A stretch of DNA of 64,000 nt, from the NCBI GenBank assembly GCA_030432695.1, contig JAUILN010000006.1, positions 186,001 to 250,000 on the forward strand. Direction: 5' to 3'. Within the stretch, counting starts at the first letter, position 1; every line of letters starts with the position of its first letter. The stretch is from a bacterium. Its GTDB lineage: Bacteria; Planctomycetota; UBA1135; UBA2386. Below, piece after piece: positions 17,274-25,934 of the stretch. Position numbers and translations under genes: made by a program. The notes under the pieces are model-generated. The model was given only the letters and a program-made list of their open reading frames with translations. It did not search any database and had not been told where the DNA came from.

Positions 17274-17816
17274 ATGAAGACCCTGACCCTTTCCCTCGTT
17301 CTCGCCGCCTCGTTCCTCGCCCCTCTCAGCGCGCAGCGCTACGGCGGGATCAACCGCAACGCCCCGACCGTCGAGTCGTCGATCACCTTCGCGAAGGCCG
17401 GCAAGCTGTCGATCTCCTACGCCGCGCTGAACTTCGGTGAAGGTTCGACGATCAAGGCGCTGAAGGAGAACGCGCAGGCCCGCGAGCGTCACAACTCGGC
17501 TGCGAAGTCGACGCCTGTGGGCACCCTGACCTTGCCCGCTGCGATGAGCATGGGTGGTAAGAACGTCGACGCCGGTGAGTACGGCGTCCACTTCCTGGTC
17601 AACGACGACGGCGACTTCGTCCTGACCCTGTCGCACGAGGTCGACGGCGAAGCTCAGCTGATCCAGTGGGATCTCGACCTGCAGGAAGGTGAAACGACCC
17701 GTCAGCGCCTCGTGATGATGCCGATTGCGGGCAACGGCGATGGCGAAGCGACCATCCATCTCCACTTCGGCAACCTGGCCTGCGACATCCCGCTCGCGCC
17801 CGCCAAGAAGGGCTGA
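17274..17816 (+). CDS. Exported DUF2911-like protein
   Basis: 180 residues. A signal peptide is visible (MKTLTLSLVLAASFLAPLSAQ, cleavage after SAQ). The mature part has the order of motifs seen in DUF2911 proteins: a TVESSITFAKAGKLSISYAA strand pair, then a Thr/Ser strand TPVGTLTLPAAMSMGGKNV, then DAGEYGVHFLVNDDGDFVLT and a C-terminal strand rich in HLHFGN. The usual GRxxWGxLVPYG motif is not obvious, so the assignment is tentative. Function is unknown in this family. The mature protein is clearly beta-rich. The 234 bp upstream contain the likely promoter, and a small hairpin follows the gene. Confidence 0.6.
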   Translation: MKTLTLSLVLAASFLAPLSAQRYGGINRNAPTVESSITFAKAGKLSISYAALNFGEGSTIKALKENAQARERHNSAAKSTPVGTLTLPAAMSMGGKNVDAGEYGVHFLVNDDGDFVLTLSHEVDGEAQLIQWDLDLQEGETTRQRLVMMPIAGNGDGEATIHLHFGNLACDIPLAPAKKG

Positions 17817-17831
17817 GCGAGGCGGTTGGCG

Positions 17832-17846
17832 TGGCTTCGAGCCACA
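17832..17846. terminator. Small hairpin between convergent genes
   Basis: GTGGCT-TCG-AGCCAC, a six-base-pair stem with a three-base loop, lies between the stop codons of two convergent genes and could end transcription from both sides. It is short, so support is modest. Confidence 0.4.
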
Positions 17847-17852
17847 CGCTGC

Positions 17853-19049
17853 TCAGGCACCGTCGTCGCGCATTGCAGCAGCTCGTTTGAGATCCTCGAT
17901 CTCGAACTCCTGGCCGTCGTAGCGGATGCGGCCCCGGCGGCCCGCGATCCACAGGCTCCATAGGCCGAGCAGTGTGCCGTAGGGCTGGCTCAGCGGGCTC
18001 GCGAGCGCCGCCCACAGCGGCGCGCGGTGGATGCGCGCGATCAGGGTTGCCGGGATCACCTGGCTCGCCAACCCGACGACTGCCAGCAGGCCCCAGTCGT
18101 TGCCCGAGAACGCTCCGGCGATCGCGATCCAGAACGCGACTTCGGTGAGCAGCACCGCGAAGGCGGCAAGCGGGATCCGGTAGCCGATCGCTGCGAGGAT
18201 GCGCAGCAGCAGTTCAATGGCGTCGCGGCTGGTGTAGGCGCGCAAGCGGGTGAGTTCGTCGGTGGCGTGCACCGCCGCGATCCGCTCGCCACGCGCGTGC
18301 AGCGTCGCGTCGAGGTGCGAGTCGGCGAGCGGGTCGAGGCGCTCCGCGGGGCCGTCGGGGTTGCCGGCGCGCCAGGTCTCGTTGCGGATCAGCCGGGGGC
18401 ATCGCCGGACCTGCAGCGCTTCGCTGCGCTGGCCGGAGGCCAGGGCGGCCAGCTCCGGGATGCCATCGACCCAGGCGGAGAGCGCGAGCACCGGCGCCGG
18501 GCGTCGGGCCTCGGCCGGCACCAGCAGCAGCGAGCGGGACCGATCCCGATCGGCGTCGGCGACTGCACGGGCGATCGTCGAAGGATCGCCGGGCACCACG
18601 AGTTCTTCGCAGAGCAGCAGCCAGTCGCAGGCCAGGTGGGTGGCGCCGTCGCGCAGCGCGTGGCGGGCCGGCAGGCGGTCGACCCGGGCGTCGACCCGTT
18701 CGACGCGCACCTGGCGGAGCGAGTCGGCGTCACCGCAGCCCGCCGCCTCCGCGAAGCGCGCCAGCTCGGCTTCGAGTTCCGGGCCCGGCCGGTCGGCTAC
18801 GAGCACCAGCTCGACGTCGACTCCGACCTGGCGCAGCCAGCTCTCGCAGATCCCTGCGAGCGTGTGGCCGGCGAGGTCTTCGGCGTCCGGCCGGAGAACC
18901 AGGACCACGCCGACCCAGGGGCGCACGCCGTGGGCGGGTGGCGGGCCGAGGAACGGGATCCGCGACAGCGCCAGGCAAGACCGCAGCGAGCGGAAGAACC
19001 AGAAGGCGCCGGTGACCGCGAAGGTCAGGTGGAAGGAGGACTCGGCCAC
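17853..19049 (-). CDS. Membrane protein, glycosyltransferase family 2-like
   Basis: 398 residues. A first helix may be membrane-inserted (FAVTGAFWFFRSLRS), followed by a soluble domain of alternating strands and helices (GVVLVLRPD, VDVELVLVADRPG, WLLLCEELVVPGDP) as in a Rossmann-like GT-A fold. The C-terminal third has three or four membrane helices (LAAFAVLLTEVAFWIAIAG, GLLAVVGLASQVIPATLIA, ALASPLSQPYGTLLGLWSLW). This layout matches membrane-embedded GT2 proteins such as HpnI- or ceramide-type enzymes, but the usual DxD motif is not clear, so the enzymatic role is inferred. It converges with the DUF2911-like gene. Confidence 0.55.
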   Translation of the reverse strand: MAESSFHLTFAVTGAFWFFRSLRSCLALSRIPFLGPPPAHGVRPWVGVVLVLRPDAEDLAGHTLAGICESWLRQVGVDVELVLVADRPGPELEAELARFAEAAGCGDADSLRQVRVERVDARVDRLPARHALRDGATHLACDWLLLCEELVVPGDPSTIARAVADADRDRSRSLLLVPAEARRPAPVLALSAWVDGIPELAALASGQRSEALQVRRCPRLIRNETWRAGNPDGPAERLDPLADSHLDATLHARGERIAAVHATDELTRLRAYTSRDAIELLLRILAAIGYRIPLAAFAVLLTEVAFWIAIAGAFSGNDWGLLAVVGLASQVIPATLIARIHRAPLWAALASPLSQPYGTLLGLWSLWIAGRRGRIRYDGQEFEIEDLKRAAAMRDDGA

Positions 19050-19146
19050 GTGAGAAGGTCGAGTCTAGTCGACACGGGACCGTTCCGGACGGCCGCGACC
19101 GAATCGGGAACAGTCTCGGAGCCGCCGGCGGCTCCGGGCCGGGCGG

Positions 19147-19593
19147 TCACTTGCCGAAGGAGCGGACGATCTGCACCAAGGCGTCGACGACCTCGGGCTT
19201 GTCGGCGAGGTCGGGGTTGGGCGGCATGATCGGCGACAGCCCGACGGCGGGACCACCCTCGAGGATGACCTTGGCGAGTCGCTCGTCGGTCACACTCTCC
19301 TGCCAGGCCTTGTCCGAGTAGTCGCGCGGCTTCGGGTTGAGACTGGCTCCGACGGCACCATCGCCCTTGCCCGTCAGGCCGTGGCAGGTCGAGCAGACGG
19401 TCTTGAAGCGGGTCTTCGCGGCGGTCATCGCCGCACTGTCGCCATCCTGCGGCTCCAGGGTCGGCTTGGCGCCGCCCGCGGCGCCGCTGCCGGACTCGCC
19501 GCCGCCATCGGCGGCCTTCTCGCCTCCGCAGGCGGCCAGGATCGCGAGGGTGACCGCCGCGGCGGCCGTGAACAGGCTCTTGTGGATCTGCAT
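19147..19593 (-). CDS. c-type cytochrome lipoprotein
   Basis: Electron carrier of 148 residues attached to a membrane on the periplasmic side. The start at 19593 gives a lipoprotein signal peptide with lipobox LAAC (Cys22). A Gly/Ser-rich linker follows (about 28-45). The haem-binding motif is CSTCH at residues 67-71, and a distal Met ligand is likely in LSPIMPPNPDL near residue 123. Monohaem class I cytochrome of about 100 residues in the mature domain. It is transcribed divergently from pruA over 184 bp; whether it is linked to proline catabolism is not shown. Partner oxidases are not in the window. Confidence 0.88.
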   Translation of the reverse strand: MQIHKSLFTAAAAVTLAILAACGGEKAADGGGESGSGAAGGAKPTLEPQDGDSAAMTAAKTRFKTVCSTCHGLTGKGDGAVGASLNPKPRDYSDKAWQESVTDERLAKVILEGGPAVGLSPIMPPNPDLADKPEVVDALVQIVRSFGK

Positions 19594-19777
19594 CAGGGTT
19601 CCTTCGGAGATGATTGGCCCGCGGAACGGGACCGCGCCACTTGGATTTCGTGCTCCTCGCACCCGCGTGTTTTCCCTCGCTGGTTCGGAGGCGACGCAGT
19701 CCGCGGCTATCCTGCGTGGCTCGCCGTCCGGTCGGGCGGCCGCTTCCGATTCCCCGATACGACCCCGCCACCGCGCG

Positions 19778-21406
19778 ATGTCCAACGCCATCTCCCGCGT
19801 CCCCGTCGCCGTCAACGAACCCGTCCTCGGCTACCGTCCCGGCAGTCCCGAGCGCGCCGACCTGCAGGCTGCCGTCCAGGCGATGCGCGCCGAGACGATC
19901 GACATCCCGATCATCATCGGTGGTGAGGAGATCCGCACCGGCAACACCGCCGAGAACACCTGCCCGCACCAGCACGGCCACGTGCTCGCGACCTGGCACA
20001 AGGCCGATGCATCGCACGTCGCCAAGGCCGCCGAGGCCTGCAAGGCGGCCGCGGCCGACTGGGCGGCGATGCCCTGGGAGGACCGGGCCGCGATCTTCCT
20101 GAAGGCCGCCGACCTGCTGGCCGGCCCGTGGCGGCAGAAGCTCAACGGCTCGACGATGCTCGGTCAGAGCAAGACCTCGCACCAGGCCGAGATCGACAGC
20201 GCCTGCGAGCTGATCGACTTCTTCCGGTTCAACGCGCAGTTCATGCGCGAGCTGTACGAGGAGCAGCCGTTGTCGTCGCCCGGCTGTTGGAACCGCGTCG
20301 AGCAGCGCCCCCTCGAGGGCTTCGTGTTCGCGGTCACGCCGTTCAACTTCACCTCGATCGCCGGCAACCTGCCCACCGCGCCCGCCATGATGGGCAACAC
20401 GGCGATCTGGAAGCCGGCGTCGTCGGCGATCTACTCGGGCTACTACATCATGAAGCTGCTCGAGGAGGCGGGGCTGCCGCCCGGCGTGATCAACTTCGTG
20501 CCGGGCAGCGGTGCGACGATCGGTGATCCGGCGATCGCCCATCCCGACTTCGCCGGGGTCCACTTCACCGGCTCGACCGCGGTGTTCCAGGGCATGTGGG
20601 GGCGCATCGGTGCGCACATCGCCGACTACAGGAGCTACCCGCGGATCGTCGGCGAGACCGGCGGCAAGGACTTCGTGTTCGCGCACCCGAGCGCGCACGT
20701 CGAGGCGCTGGTGACCGCCTTGGTCCGCGGCGCGTTCGAGTTCCAGGGTCAGAAGTGCTCCGCGGCGAGCCGGGCCTACGTTCCGGCCTCCTTGTGGCCG
20801 CGCGTGAAGGAGATGTTGGTCGAACAGGTCCGTGGCCTGCCGATGGGTTCGCCCGAGGTCTACACCAACTTCATGGGCGCGGTGATCGACAAGAGCGCGT
20901 TCCGCGACATCACCGGTTACATCGACTTCGCGAAGCAGTCGGCCGATCTGGAGATCCTGGCGGGCGGTGAGTACGACGACTCGGAGGGCTGGTTCATCAG
21001 GCCGACGGTGGTCGAGTCGAAGACGCCGGATTCGAAGCTGATGGTCGAGGAGATCTTCGGCCCGGTGCTGACCGTGCACGTCTACGACGACGCGAAGCTC
21101 GACGAGGCGTTGGTCGGATGTGATACGGCCTCGGCGTATGCGTTGACCGGCGCGGTGTTTGCCCAGGATCGCCAGGCCGTGGTGAAGATCGCCGCCGCGC
21201 TGCGCAACACCGCCGGCAACTTCTACATCAACGACAAGCCGACCGGCGCGGTGGTGGGCCAGCAGCCGTTCGGCGGCAGTCGGGCGTCGGGAACCAACGA
21301 CAAGGCCGGCAGCAAGCTGAACCTGATGCGCTGGGTGTCGACGCGGACCATCAAGGAGACGTTCGTGCCGCCGACCGACTACCGCTACCCGTTCATGGCG
21401 GAGTGA
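19778..21406 (+). CDS. pruA: L-glutamate gamma-semialdehyde dehydrogenase (delta-1-pyrroline-5-carboxylate dehydrogenase)
   Basis: Oxidises glutamate semialdehyde to glutamate with NAD+, the second step of proline degradation. 542 residues, matching the single-function eukaryote-like P5C dehydrogenase (ALDH4 type) rather than the bacterial PutA fusion. The start ATG at 19778 gives MSNAISRVP. Key residues: catalytic Glu293 in VGETGGKDFV, catalytic Cys327 in FQGQKCSAASRAYV, the nucleotide-binding GSGATIGDP, and the C-terminal FGPVLTVHVYDD and QQPFGGSRASGTNDKAG. No proline dehydrogenase gene is visible in the window. It is followed closely by a 5'-3' exonuclease gene, possibly in the same transcript. 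Confidence 0.95.
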   Translation: MSNAISRVPVAVNEPVLGYRPGSPERADLQAAVQAMRAETIDIPIIIGGEEIRTGNTAENTCPHQHGHVLATWHKADASHVAKAAEACKAAAADWAAMPWEDRAAIFLKAADLLAGPWRQKLNGSTMLGQSKTSHQAEIDSACELIDFFRFNAQFMRELYEEQPLSSPGCWNRVEQRPLEGFVFAVTPFNFTSIAGNLPTAPAMMGNTAIWKPASSAIYSGYYIMKLLEEAGLPPGVINFVPGSGATIGDPAIAHPDFAGVHFTGSTAVFQGMWGRIGAHIADYRSYPRIVGETGGKDFVFAHPSAHVEALVTALVRGAFEFQGQKCSAASRAYVPASLWPRVKEMLVEQVRGLPMGSPEVYTNFMGAVIDKSAFRDITGYIDFAKQSADLEILAGGEYDDSEGWFIRPTVVESKTPDSKLMVEEIFGPVLTVHVYDDAKLDEALVGCDTASAYALTGAVFAQDRQAVVKIAAALRNTAGNFYINDKPTGAVVGQQPFGGSRASGTNDKAGSKLNLMRWVSTRTIKETFVPPTDYRYPFMAE

Positions 21407-21408
21407 CG

Positions 21409-22314
21409 ATGGCGGCGCCGACCGAGGCCGGGGCCGGTCCGCTGGTCCACCTGCTCGACGGGACCTGGGAGCTGTTCCGGGCCTACTTCGCGGCACCCGG
21501 TGCCAAGGCACCCGACGGGCGCGAGGTCGGTGCCGCGCGCGGGCTGCTGCGTTCGCTGGCGGCGTTGTTGCGCGACGAGGCCGTGACCCACGTCGGCATC
21601 GCCTTCGACACGGTGGTCGAGTCGTTCCGCAACGCGATGTTCGACGGCTACAAGACCGGCGAAGGCATCGAGCCGGCGTTGCTGCAGCAGTTCCCGCTGG
21701 CCGAAGAGGTCGCGGCGGCGTTGGGGCTGGTGGTCTGGCCGATGAAGGAGTTCGAGGCCGACGACGCCCTCGCCACCGCCGCGGCCCGGCTGAGCGCCGA
21801 CCCGGCCGTCGGCCAGGTTCGTCTGTGTTCGCCCGACAAGGACCTCGCGCAGTGCGTAGCCGGAGACCGCGTGGTGCAGATGGACCGCAAGTCGGGCGTG
21901 CTGCACGGCCAAGATGCGGTCCGGGAGCGCTACGGGATCGAGCCGGAGTCGATCCCCGACTGGCTCGGTTTGGTGGGCGACGCGGCGGACGGCATCCCGG
22001 GGATCCCGCGTTGGGGGGCCAAGTCGGCATCCGCAGTGCTCGCGGAGTATCGACACGTCGAGGCGATCCCGGATGCCGCCGCCGACTGGTCGGTCAAGGT
22101 TCGCGGCGCCGATGCCCTTGCCACCAATCTCGCCGAGCGCCGCGGCGACGCGGTGCTGTTCCGGGATCTTGCCGTGCTGCGCACCGACGTGCCGATCGAT
22201 GCCGGGCTCGAAGCTCTTTTCTGGGGTGGCCCCGACGAGGCCGCGTTGGCGACGGTCTGTCGACGCCTCGGCGTGGCGCCGCCGCGCTTCGACCGGCCGG
22301 ATGGACCGCGGTGA
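21409..22314 (+). CDS. 5'-3' exonuclease (flap endonuclease-like)
   Basis: Two-metal nuclease like the N-terminal domain of DNA polymerase I or ExoIX, acting on 5' flaps in replication and repair. 301 residues from ATG at 21409; a GTG at 21403 overlaps the pruA stop and is a possible alternative, but GGAG is better placed for the ATG. Metal-ligand motifs are visible: HLLDGTWELFRAYFA (first Asp), EFEADDALATAAA, CSPDKDLAQCV, and the helix-hairpin-helix GDAADGIPGIPRWGAKSA. No polymerase domain follows, so it is a stand-alone nuclease. Start codon and pruA stop are two bases apart, which suggests co-translation. Confidence 0.9.
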   Translation: MAAPTEAGAGPLVHLLDGTWELFRAYFAAPGAKAPDGREVGAARGLLRSLAALLRDEAVTHVGIAFDTVVESFRNAMFDGYKTGEGIEPALLQQFPLAEEVAAALGLVVWPMKEFEADDALATAAARLSADPAVGQVRLCSPDKDLAQCVAGDRVVQMDRKSGVLHGQDAVRERYGIEPESIPDWLGLVGDAADGIPGIPRWGAKSASAVLAEYRHVEAIPDAAADWSVKVRGADALATNLAERRGDAVLFRDLAVLRTDVPIDAGLEALFWGGPDEAALATVCRRLGVAPPRFDRPDGPR

Positions 22315-22402
22315 AGCGACCCGTAGCTCCCGAGCGCGCCGGTTGCGGAACGCTCCCGGGCGGGCTATCCCGAGCCATCGACCCGCACACCACTGAATCG
22401 AG

Positions 22403-22999
22403 ATGAGGATCACCAAGGTCTATACCCGCGCCGGCGACAAGGGCACCACCCGCCTCGTCGGAGGTCAGGAACTCGCCAAGGACGCGCCGCGCATCGAGGC
22501 CTACGGCACGGTCGACGAGCTCAATGCCGTGCTCGGTCTGGCGCGGACCTTCAACGGCCGTAGCGAGACCGAAGGCGATGCCGGCGAGCGCATCGATGCG
22601 GTGCTCCGGGTGGTGCAGAACGATCTGTTCTCGGTGGGGAGCGACCTCGCCACCCTGCCGAGCGATCGCTGGGAAGGCATGCCGCGGGTGGGGGCTGCCG
22701 ATATCGAGCTGCTGGAGCGCTGGTGCGACGAGTTCAATGCCGACCTGGAGCCCTTGAAGGAGTTCATCCTTCCCGGCGGTGGTGCGGTGGGAGCGTTCCT
22801 GCATCAGGCGCGCACCGTGTGCCGTCGCGCCGAGCGGCAGATCGTCGCGCTCGCGCACGTCGAAAGTGGGACGCACGACGAGTCGTTGGCCTACGTGAAC
22901 CGGCTCTCCGATCTGCTGTTCGTGCTTTCTCGCTGGGCGGCCAAGGCGCACGGCGAGCAGGAGTATCTCTGGCAGCGCGAGCCGCGCGCAGAGTCCTGA
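22403..22999 (+). CDS. pduO: PduO-type ATP:cob(I)alamin adenosyltransferase
   Basis: Adenosylates cob(I)alamin to give coenzyme B12 or its precursor. 198 residues, the normal size of the PduO N-terminal domain family (MMAB-like). Signatures: KVYTRAGDKGTTRLVGG at the N-terminus (ATP site), RIEAYGTVDELNAVLGLAR, FILPGGGAVGAFLHQARTVC with the conserved RTVCRRAER, and YVNRLSDLLFVLSRWA. It follows the exonuclease gene after 88 bp and converges with the anti-sigma gene. No other cobalamin genes occur in this window, so it may serve salvage. Confidence 0.95.
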   Translation: MRITKVYTRAGDKGTTRLVGGQELAKDAPRIEAYGTVDELNAVLGLARTFNGRSETEGDAGERIDAVLRVVQNDLFSVGSDLATLPSDRWEGMPRVGAADIELLERWCDEFNADLEPLKEFILPGGGAVGAFLHQARTVCRRAERQIVALAHVESGTHDESLAYVNRLSDLLFVLSRWAAKAHGEQEYLWQREPRAES

Positions 23000-23011
23000 A
23001 GGGTCGCCCCG

Positions 23012-23031
23012 GAGCGCCGCTACAGGCGCTC
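23012..23031. terminator. Hairpin between convergent genes
   Basis: GAGCGCC and GGCGCTC form a perfect 7-bp stem with a six-base loop containing the stop codon of the anti-sigma gene. It may serve both the adenosyltransferase and the anti-sigma transcripts. No T-run. Confidence 0.4.
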
Positions 23032-24036
23032 GATCTGACCGGCGAGCGAGACGATGCGCTGGCGGTCGGAGACGACGACGCCCTTGTTCGACTCCTTGGT
23101 GACCGCGAAGGCGAACGCCTCGGAGACGGCGAGCTTGGCATCGATCGGCACGTAGAGCGTGCCGTCTGCGGCGCGCGTGCCGTCGCGTTGCGGATCGAAG
23201 ACTCCGCCGTCGACCGGATGTGCCTTGTCGCGTTCGCCGTCGAAGATCCACAGCTGCAACGCGTCCTGGTCGGCCACCGGCCCGAGGCCGCGGAACGTCA
23301 TCACGCCGCGCTGTCTGACGGGGTCCCAGAGCACTTCGCCCTCGGGTGACTTCGCATCGCCAGGCATCGTCCACTCATAGCGGACCAGGCGGGTATTCGA
23401 CTGGCCTCCGGCCAGCTCCGAGTAGAGGGCCTCGCCGTCGGCGGCGACCGGCGCTTCGCTGGTGGGGCGGGTCAGGAACAATCCGAGTGCGGCCAGCAGG
23501 GATGCCGCCGCCAGGAGCTGGGTCCAGAGCAGCCTGCGTCGCAGGCCGTCGTCACCCACAGGTCCTTCGGATCCGGAGGGTTCCGTTGATCCGGCCTCGC
23601 GCGATCCCGTCCGGTCAGTGCGTGGGGCAGCGTCGACCGCGGCACCCCGGTGGGCCCGGGACACGGACGGGCCAGGACCGGCCATGTGGGAGGGACTGAC
23701 GTCGGAGCGCGCGGCGGGACGACGCACTTTCGCCACGTCCGCGAGCTTCAGACCCTTCTCGCTCGCCAGGAAATGCAGCGCCATCGCTTCCATGCGAGCC
23801 CGAACGTCCGCCGGGGGCGACTCGGGCGACGCGGTGACCAGTGACGCCGCGAGGGCCGCACCGGTGGTCTCCAGTGCCACGCGCTCGGCCGCGTGTTGGT
23901 CCATGTTCGCGGCGAGTGATTCGAGTTCGAGAGCCTCGGCGTCGTCGAGACCCCAGAGGACCTCGTCGGCCAGCAGTTCCTGATAACGGCCGATCGAGCC
24001 GTCGCCCGTGGAGCGATCGGAGTGCTGCGAACTCAT
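23020..24036 (-). CDS. rskA: Anti-sigma-K-like factor, membrane-bound
   Basis: 338 residues. The first 70 residues form a helical zinc-less anti-sigma segment (YQELLADEVLWGLDDAEALELES, typical of RskA-like proteins). A Pro/Ser/Arg-rich linker follows (about 105-165), then a transmembrane helix at about 169-188 (LLWTQLLAAASLLAALGLFL), and a periplasmic domain with the RskA C-terminal pattern (GVMTFRGLGPVADQDALQLW, then AFAFAVTKESNKGVVVSDRQ). It holds its sigma factor at the membrane and is released on an outside signal. The start overlaps the stop of the sigma gene by four bases (ATGA), as in many sigma/anti-sigma pairs. Confidence 0.85.
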   Translation of the reverse strand: MSSQHSDRSTGDGSIGRYQELLADEVLWGLDDAEALELESLAANMDQHAAERVALETTGAALAASLVTASPESPPADVRARMEAMALHFLASEKGLKLADVAKVRRPAARSDVSPSHMAGPGPSVSRAHRGAAVDAAPRTDRTGSREAGSTEPSGSEGPVGDDGLRRRLLWTQLLAAASLLAALGLFLTRPTSEAPVAADGEALYSELAGGQSNTRLVRYEWTMPGDAKSPEGEVLWDPVRQRGVMTFRGLGPVADQDALQLWIFDGERDKAHPVDGGVFDPQRDGTRAADGTLYVPIDAKLAVSEAFAFAVTKESNKGVVVSDRQRIVSLAGQIERL

Positions 24037-24620
24037 GCCGAACCCTCCCCGGAAGCACCGATGCCGGCATCGCCCGCGACGATCGGATCGTCGATACCCA
24101 GTGTGCGGCGGATCTTGATCAGCCCCCGACGGGCGAGGCTCTTCACCGTGCCCAGCGGCATGCCGGTCTGCTCGCTGATCTGACTGTGGGAGCGGCCGTG
24201 GACCAGCGAGAGCTCGAGGACATGCTGCTGCTCGGGCCGCAGGGTCTTCAACACCTTGGTGATGCGAGCGGCTTCGTCCTTGATCGCGACGCGGTCCGGC
24301 TCCGGCGCGGCAGCGACGATTTCGTGCTCCGGCAGGACATCGGGCTTGGGCGTGCGCTTCATCCGACGCGCGCGGTCGATCAGTCGTCGCCGTGCGATCA
24401 TCGCGATGAAGGTCTGCTCCGCCGCGACGCTGGGGTCGTAGCGATCCGCACTGCGCCAGACCTCCAGGAAGATCTCCTGCACGGCATCCTCGGCATCCTG
24501 CGGGGTAGGCGAATGCCGGCGAGCGAGGCTCCAGACCAGGCCGCTGTAGCGTTCGAGGAACGCGTCCATGGCGGCCGGCCGGCCCTCAGCGACTTGGTGG
24601 AGGATGCAAGTCTGGGTCAT
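24033..24620 (-). CDS. sigK: SigK-like ECF RNA polymerase sigma factor
   Basis: 195 residues. Sigma-70 region 2 is DAFLERYSGLVWSLARRHSP with DAEDAVQEIFLEVW, and region 4 ends in LELSLVHGRSHSQISEQTGM and the recognition helix PLGTVKSLARRGLIKIRRTL. The start at 24620 (MTQTC) was preferred over a start 27 codons upstream, since the extra N-terminus is not sigma-like. It sits between a fasciclin gene (upstream, same strand) and the anti-sigma gene, which it overlaps by four bases. This order resembles SigK/RskA loci, whose known targets in Mycobacterium include the fasciclin-domain proteins MPT70/MPT83. Confidence 0.88.
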   Translation of the reverse strand: MTQTCILHQVAEGRPAAMDAFLERYSGLVWSLARRHSPTPQDAEDAVQEIFLEVWRSADRYDPSVAAEQTFIAMIARRRLIDRARRMKRTPKPDVLPEHEIVAAAPEPDRVAIKDEAARITKVLKTLRPEQQHVLELSLVHGRSHSQISEQTGMPLGTVKSLARRGLIKIRRTLGIDDPIVAGDAGIGASGEGSA

Positions 24621-24722
24621 CTGGTCGGACGACACGACCGTCGCATTGAAGCAGACGGCACGTGGCGTCGCAATCCGGATGTGCGGTGTGACCGCGGTCA
24701 AGGAATCGGCCCTCTCGGGGTC

Positions 24723-25634
24723 TCAGTTCGGGAGGATGACGGAATCGATGACGTGGACGATGCCATTGGACACGCGCACGTCCGACATCACGACTCCGGC
24801 TCCGTCGACGGTCACCCGGCCGTCCCGGATACCGATCGAGACCTTGCCGCCCTGCAGCGTCGTCGCCTCACCCGCTCCGACGGCGGTCCGCGCATCGACC
24901 GCGCCGGAGACGACGTGGTACTTCAGGATCGCCTGGAGCTTGCTCTTGTTCTCCGGCTTCAGGAGGTTCGCGACGGTGCCTTCCGGCAGCTTCGCGAAGG
25001 CCTCGTCGGTCGGTGCGAAGACCGTCAAGGGCCCGTCGCCGGCGAGGGCCTCGGCCAGTCCGGCCGCCTTGGCTGCGGCGAGCAGAGTGTCGAAGGTGCC
25101 GCATTGCTGCGCGATCCCCACGATCGTGGCCGGCAGCATCACCGAGTCGACGACGTGGATGATGCCATTGCTGCACTCGATGTCGGTCTTCACGACGTTG
25201 GCGCCGCCGATCGTCACGCCTGCCTCCGAGGCGTGCACGACGAGCGACAGATCGGCGAGCGAGCTCAGCTGGGTCGACTCGACGACCTTCGCGGCCGGCA
25301 CGCTGCCTGCGACGACGTGATACTTGAGGATCGTCTGGAGCTTGCCCTTGTTCTCGGGCTTCAGCAGTCCGGCCACGGTGCCGGCCGGAAGGGCGTCGAA
25401 CGCGTCGTCGGTCGGGGCGAAGACCGTGAGCGGTCCGTCGCCACGCAGCGCGTCGACGAGGCCGGCCGCCTTGGCGGCGGCGAGCAGTGTTCCGAACTGA
25501 CCTGCGGCAGCCGCAGTGTCGACGATGTCGTCGCTGGCGCGGAGCGCGGCGGCAGGCGCTGCAACTTGAGCAGCGGAGAAGGCAGGGAGGGCGGCGAGGA
25601 AGGCGGTCGCGAAGACCGAGGCATGGATCTGCAT
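24723..25634 (-). CDS. Secreted protein with two fasciclin (FAS1) domains
   Basis: 303-residue exported adhesion-type protein. A signal peptide covers 1-22 (VFATAFLAALPAFSAAQ). Two FAS1 domains follow, at about 35-165 and 170-300, each with the FAS1 motifs FGTLLAAAKAAGLVDAL / FDTLLAAAKAAGLAEAL, GPLTVFAPTDDAFDALPAGT / GPLTVFAPTDEAFAKLPEGT, ILKYHVV and SNGIIHVVDSV / SNGIVHVIDSV. The two domains are close copies, the trace of an internal duplication. The start at 25634 gives MQIHASVF and a normal signal peptide; the longer frame upstream is not protein-like. It lies 102 bp before the sigK-like gene on the same strand. Confidence 0.92.
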   Translation of the reverse strand: MQIHASVFATAFLAALPAFSAAQVAAPAAALRASDDIVDTAAAAGQFGTLLAAAKAAGLVDALRGDGPLTVFAPTDDAFDALPAGTVAGLLKPENKGKLQTILKYHVVAGSVPAAKVVESTQLSSLADLSLVVHASEAGVTIGGANVVKTDIECSNGIIHVVDSVMLPATIVGIAQQCGTFDTLLAAAKAAGLAEALAGDGPLTVFAPTDEAFAKLPEGTVANLLKPENKSKLQAILKYHVVSGAVDARTAVGAGEATTLQGGKVSIGIRDGRVTVDGAGVVMSDVRVSNGIVHVIDSVILPN

Positions 25635-25934
25635 CGTGGGGTTCCCGTTCTGGATGGACGCGTTGGGTAGTTCCGCTGAGGGGTTCCCGGTGGCGAACGC
25701 CGGGCAACGGGTCGGCCGCGTGTTCGGCATTCGTCGAGCCTCCGGATGCCTCCTTGGTGCGGGTTTTCCTCGTCGTGCTCCGCTGCCCGGAATCCTGCCG
25801 GGTTCCGAATCCGGGACCTGACCGGTCGCGAAGCGCGGCGCCGACTCGCGGAAGCAGCCCCCTGAAGCGCGAGTCCTCTCCACCACCACGCGCCGCTCGG
25901 CCTCCATGCCCGGCGGCCTGCCACAAGAGTTCCC
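25635..25934. promoter_or_regulatory. Divergent promoter region between FAS1 and DUF4397 genes
   Basis: 300 bp without a convincing gene, between two divergent secreted-protein genes. It must hold the promoters for both, including the one expected to be used by the SigK-like factor for the FAS1 gene. No clear hairpin or palindrome was seen. Confidence 0.55.
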
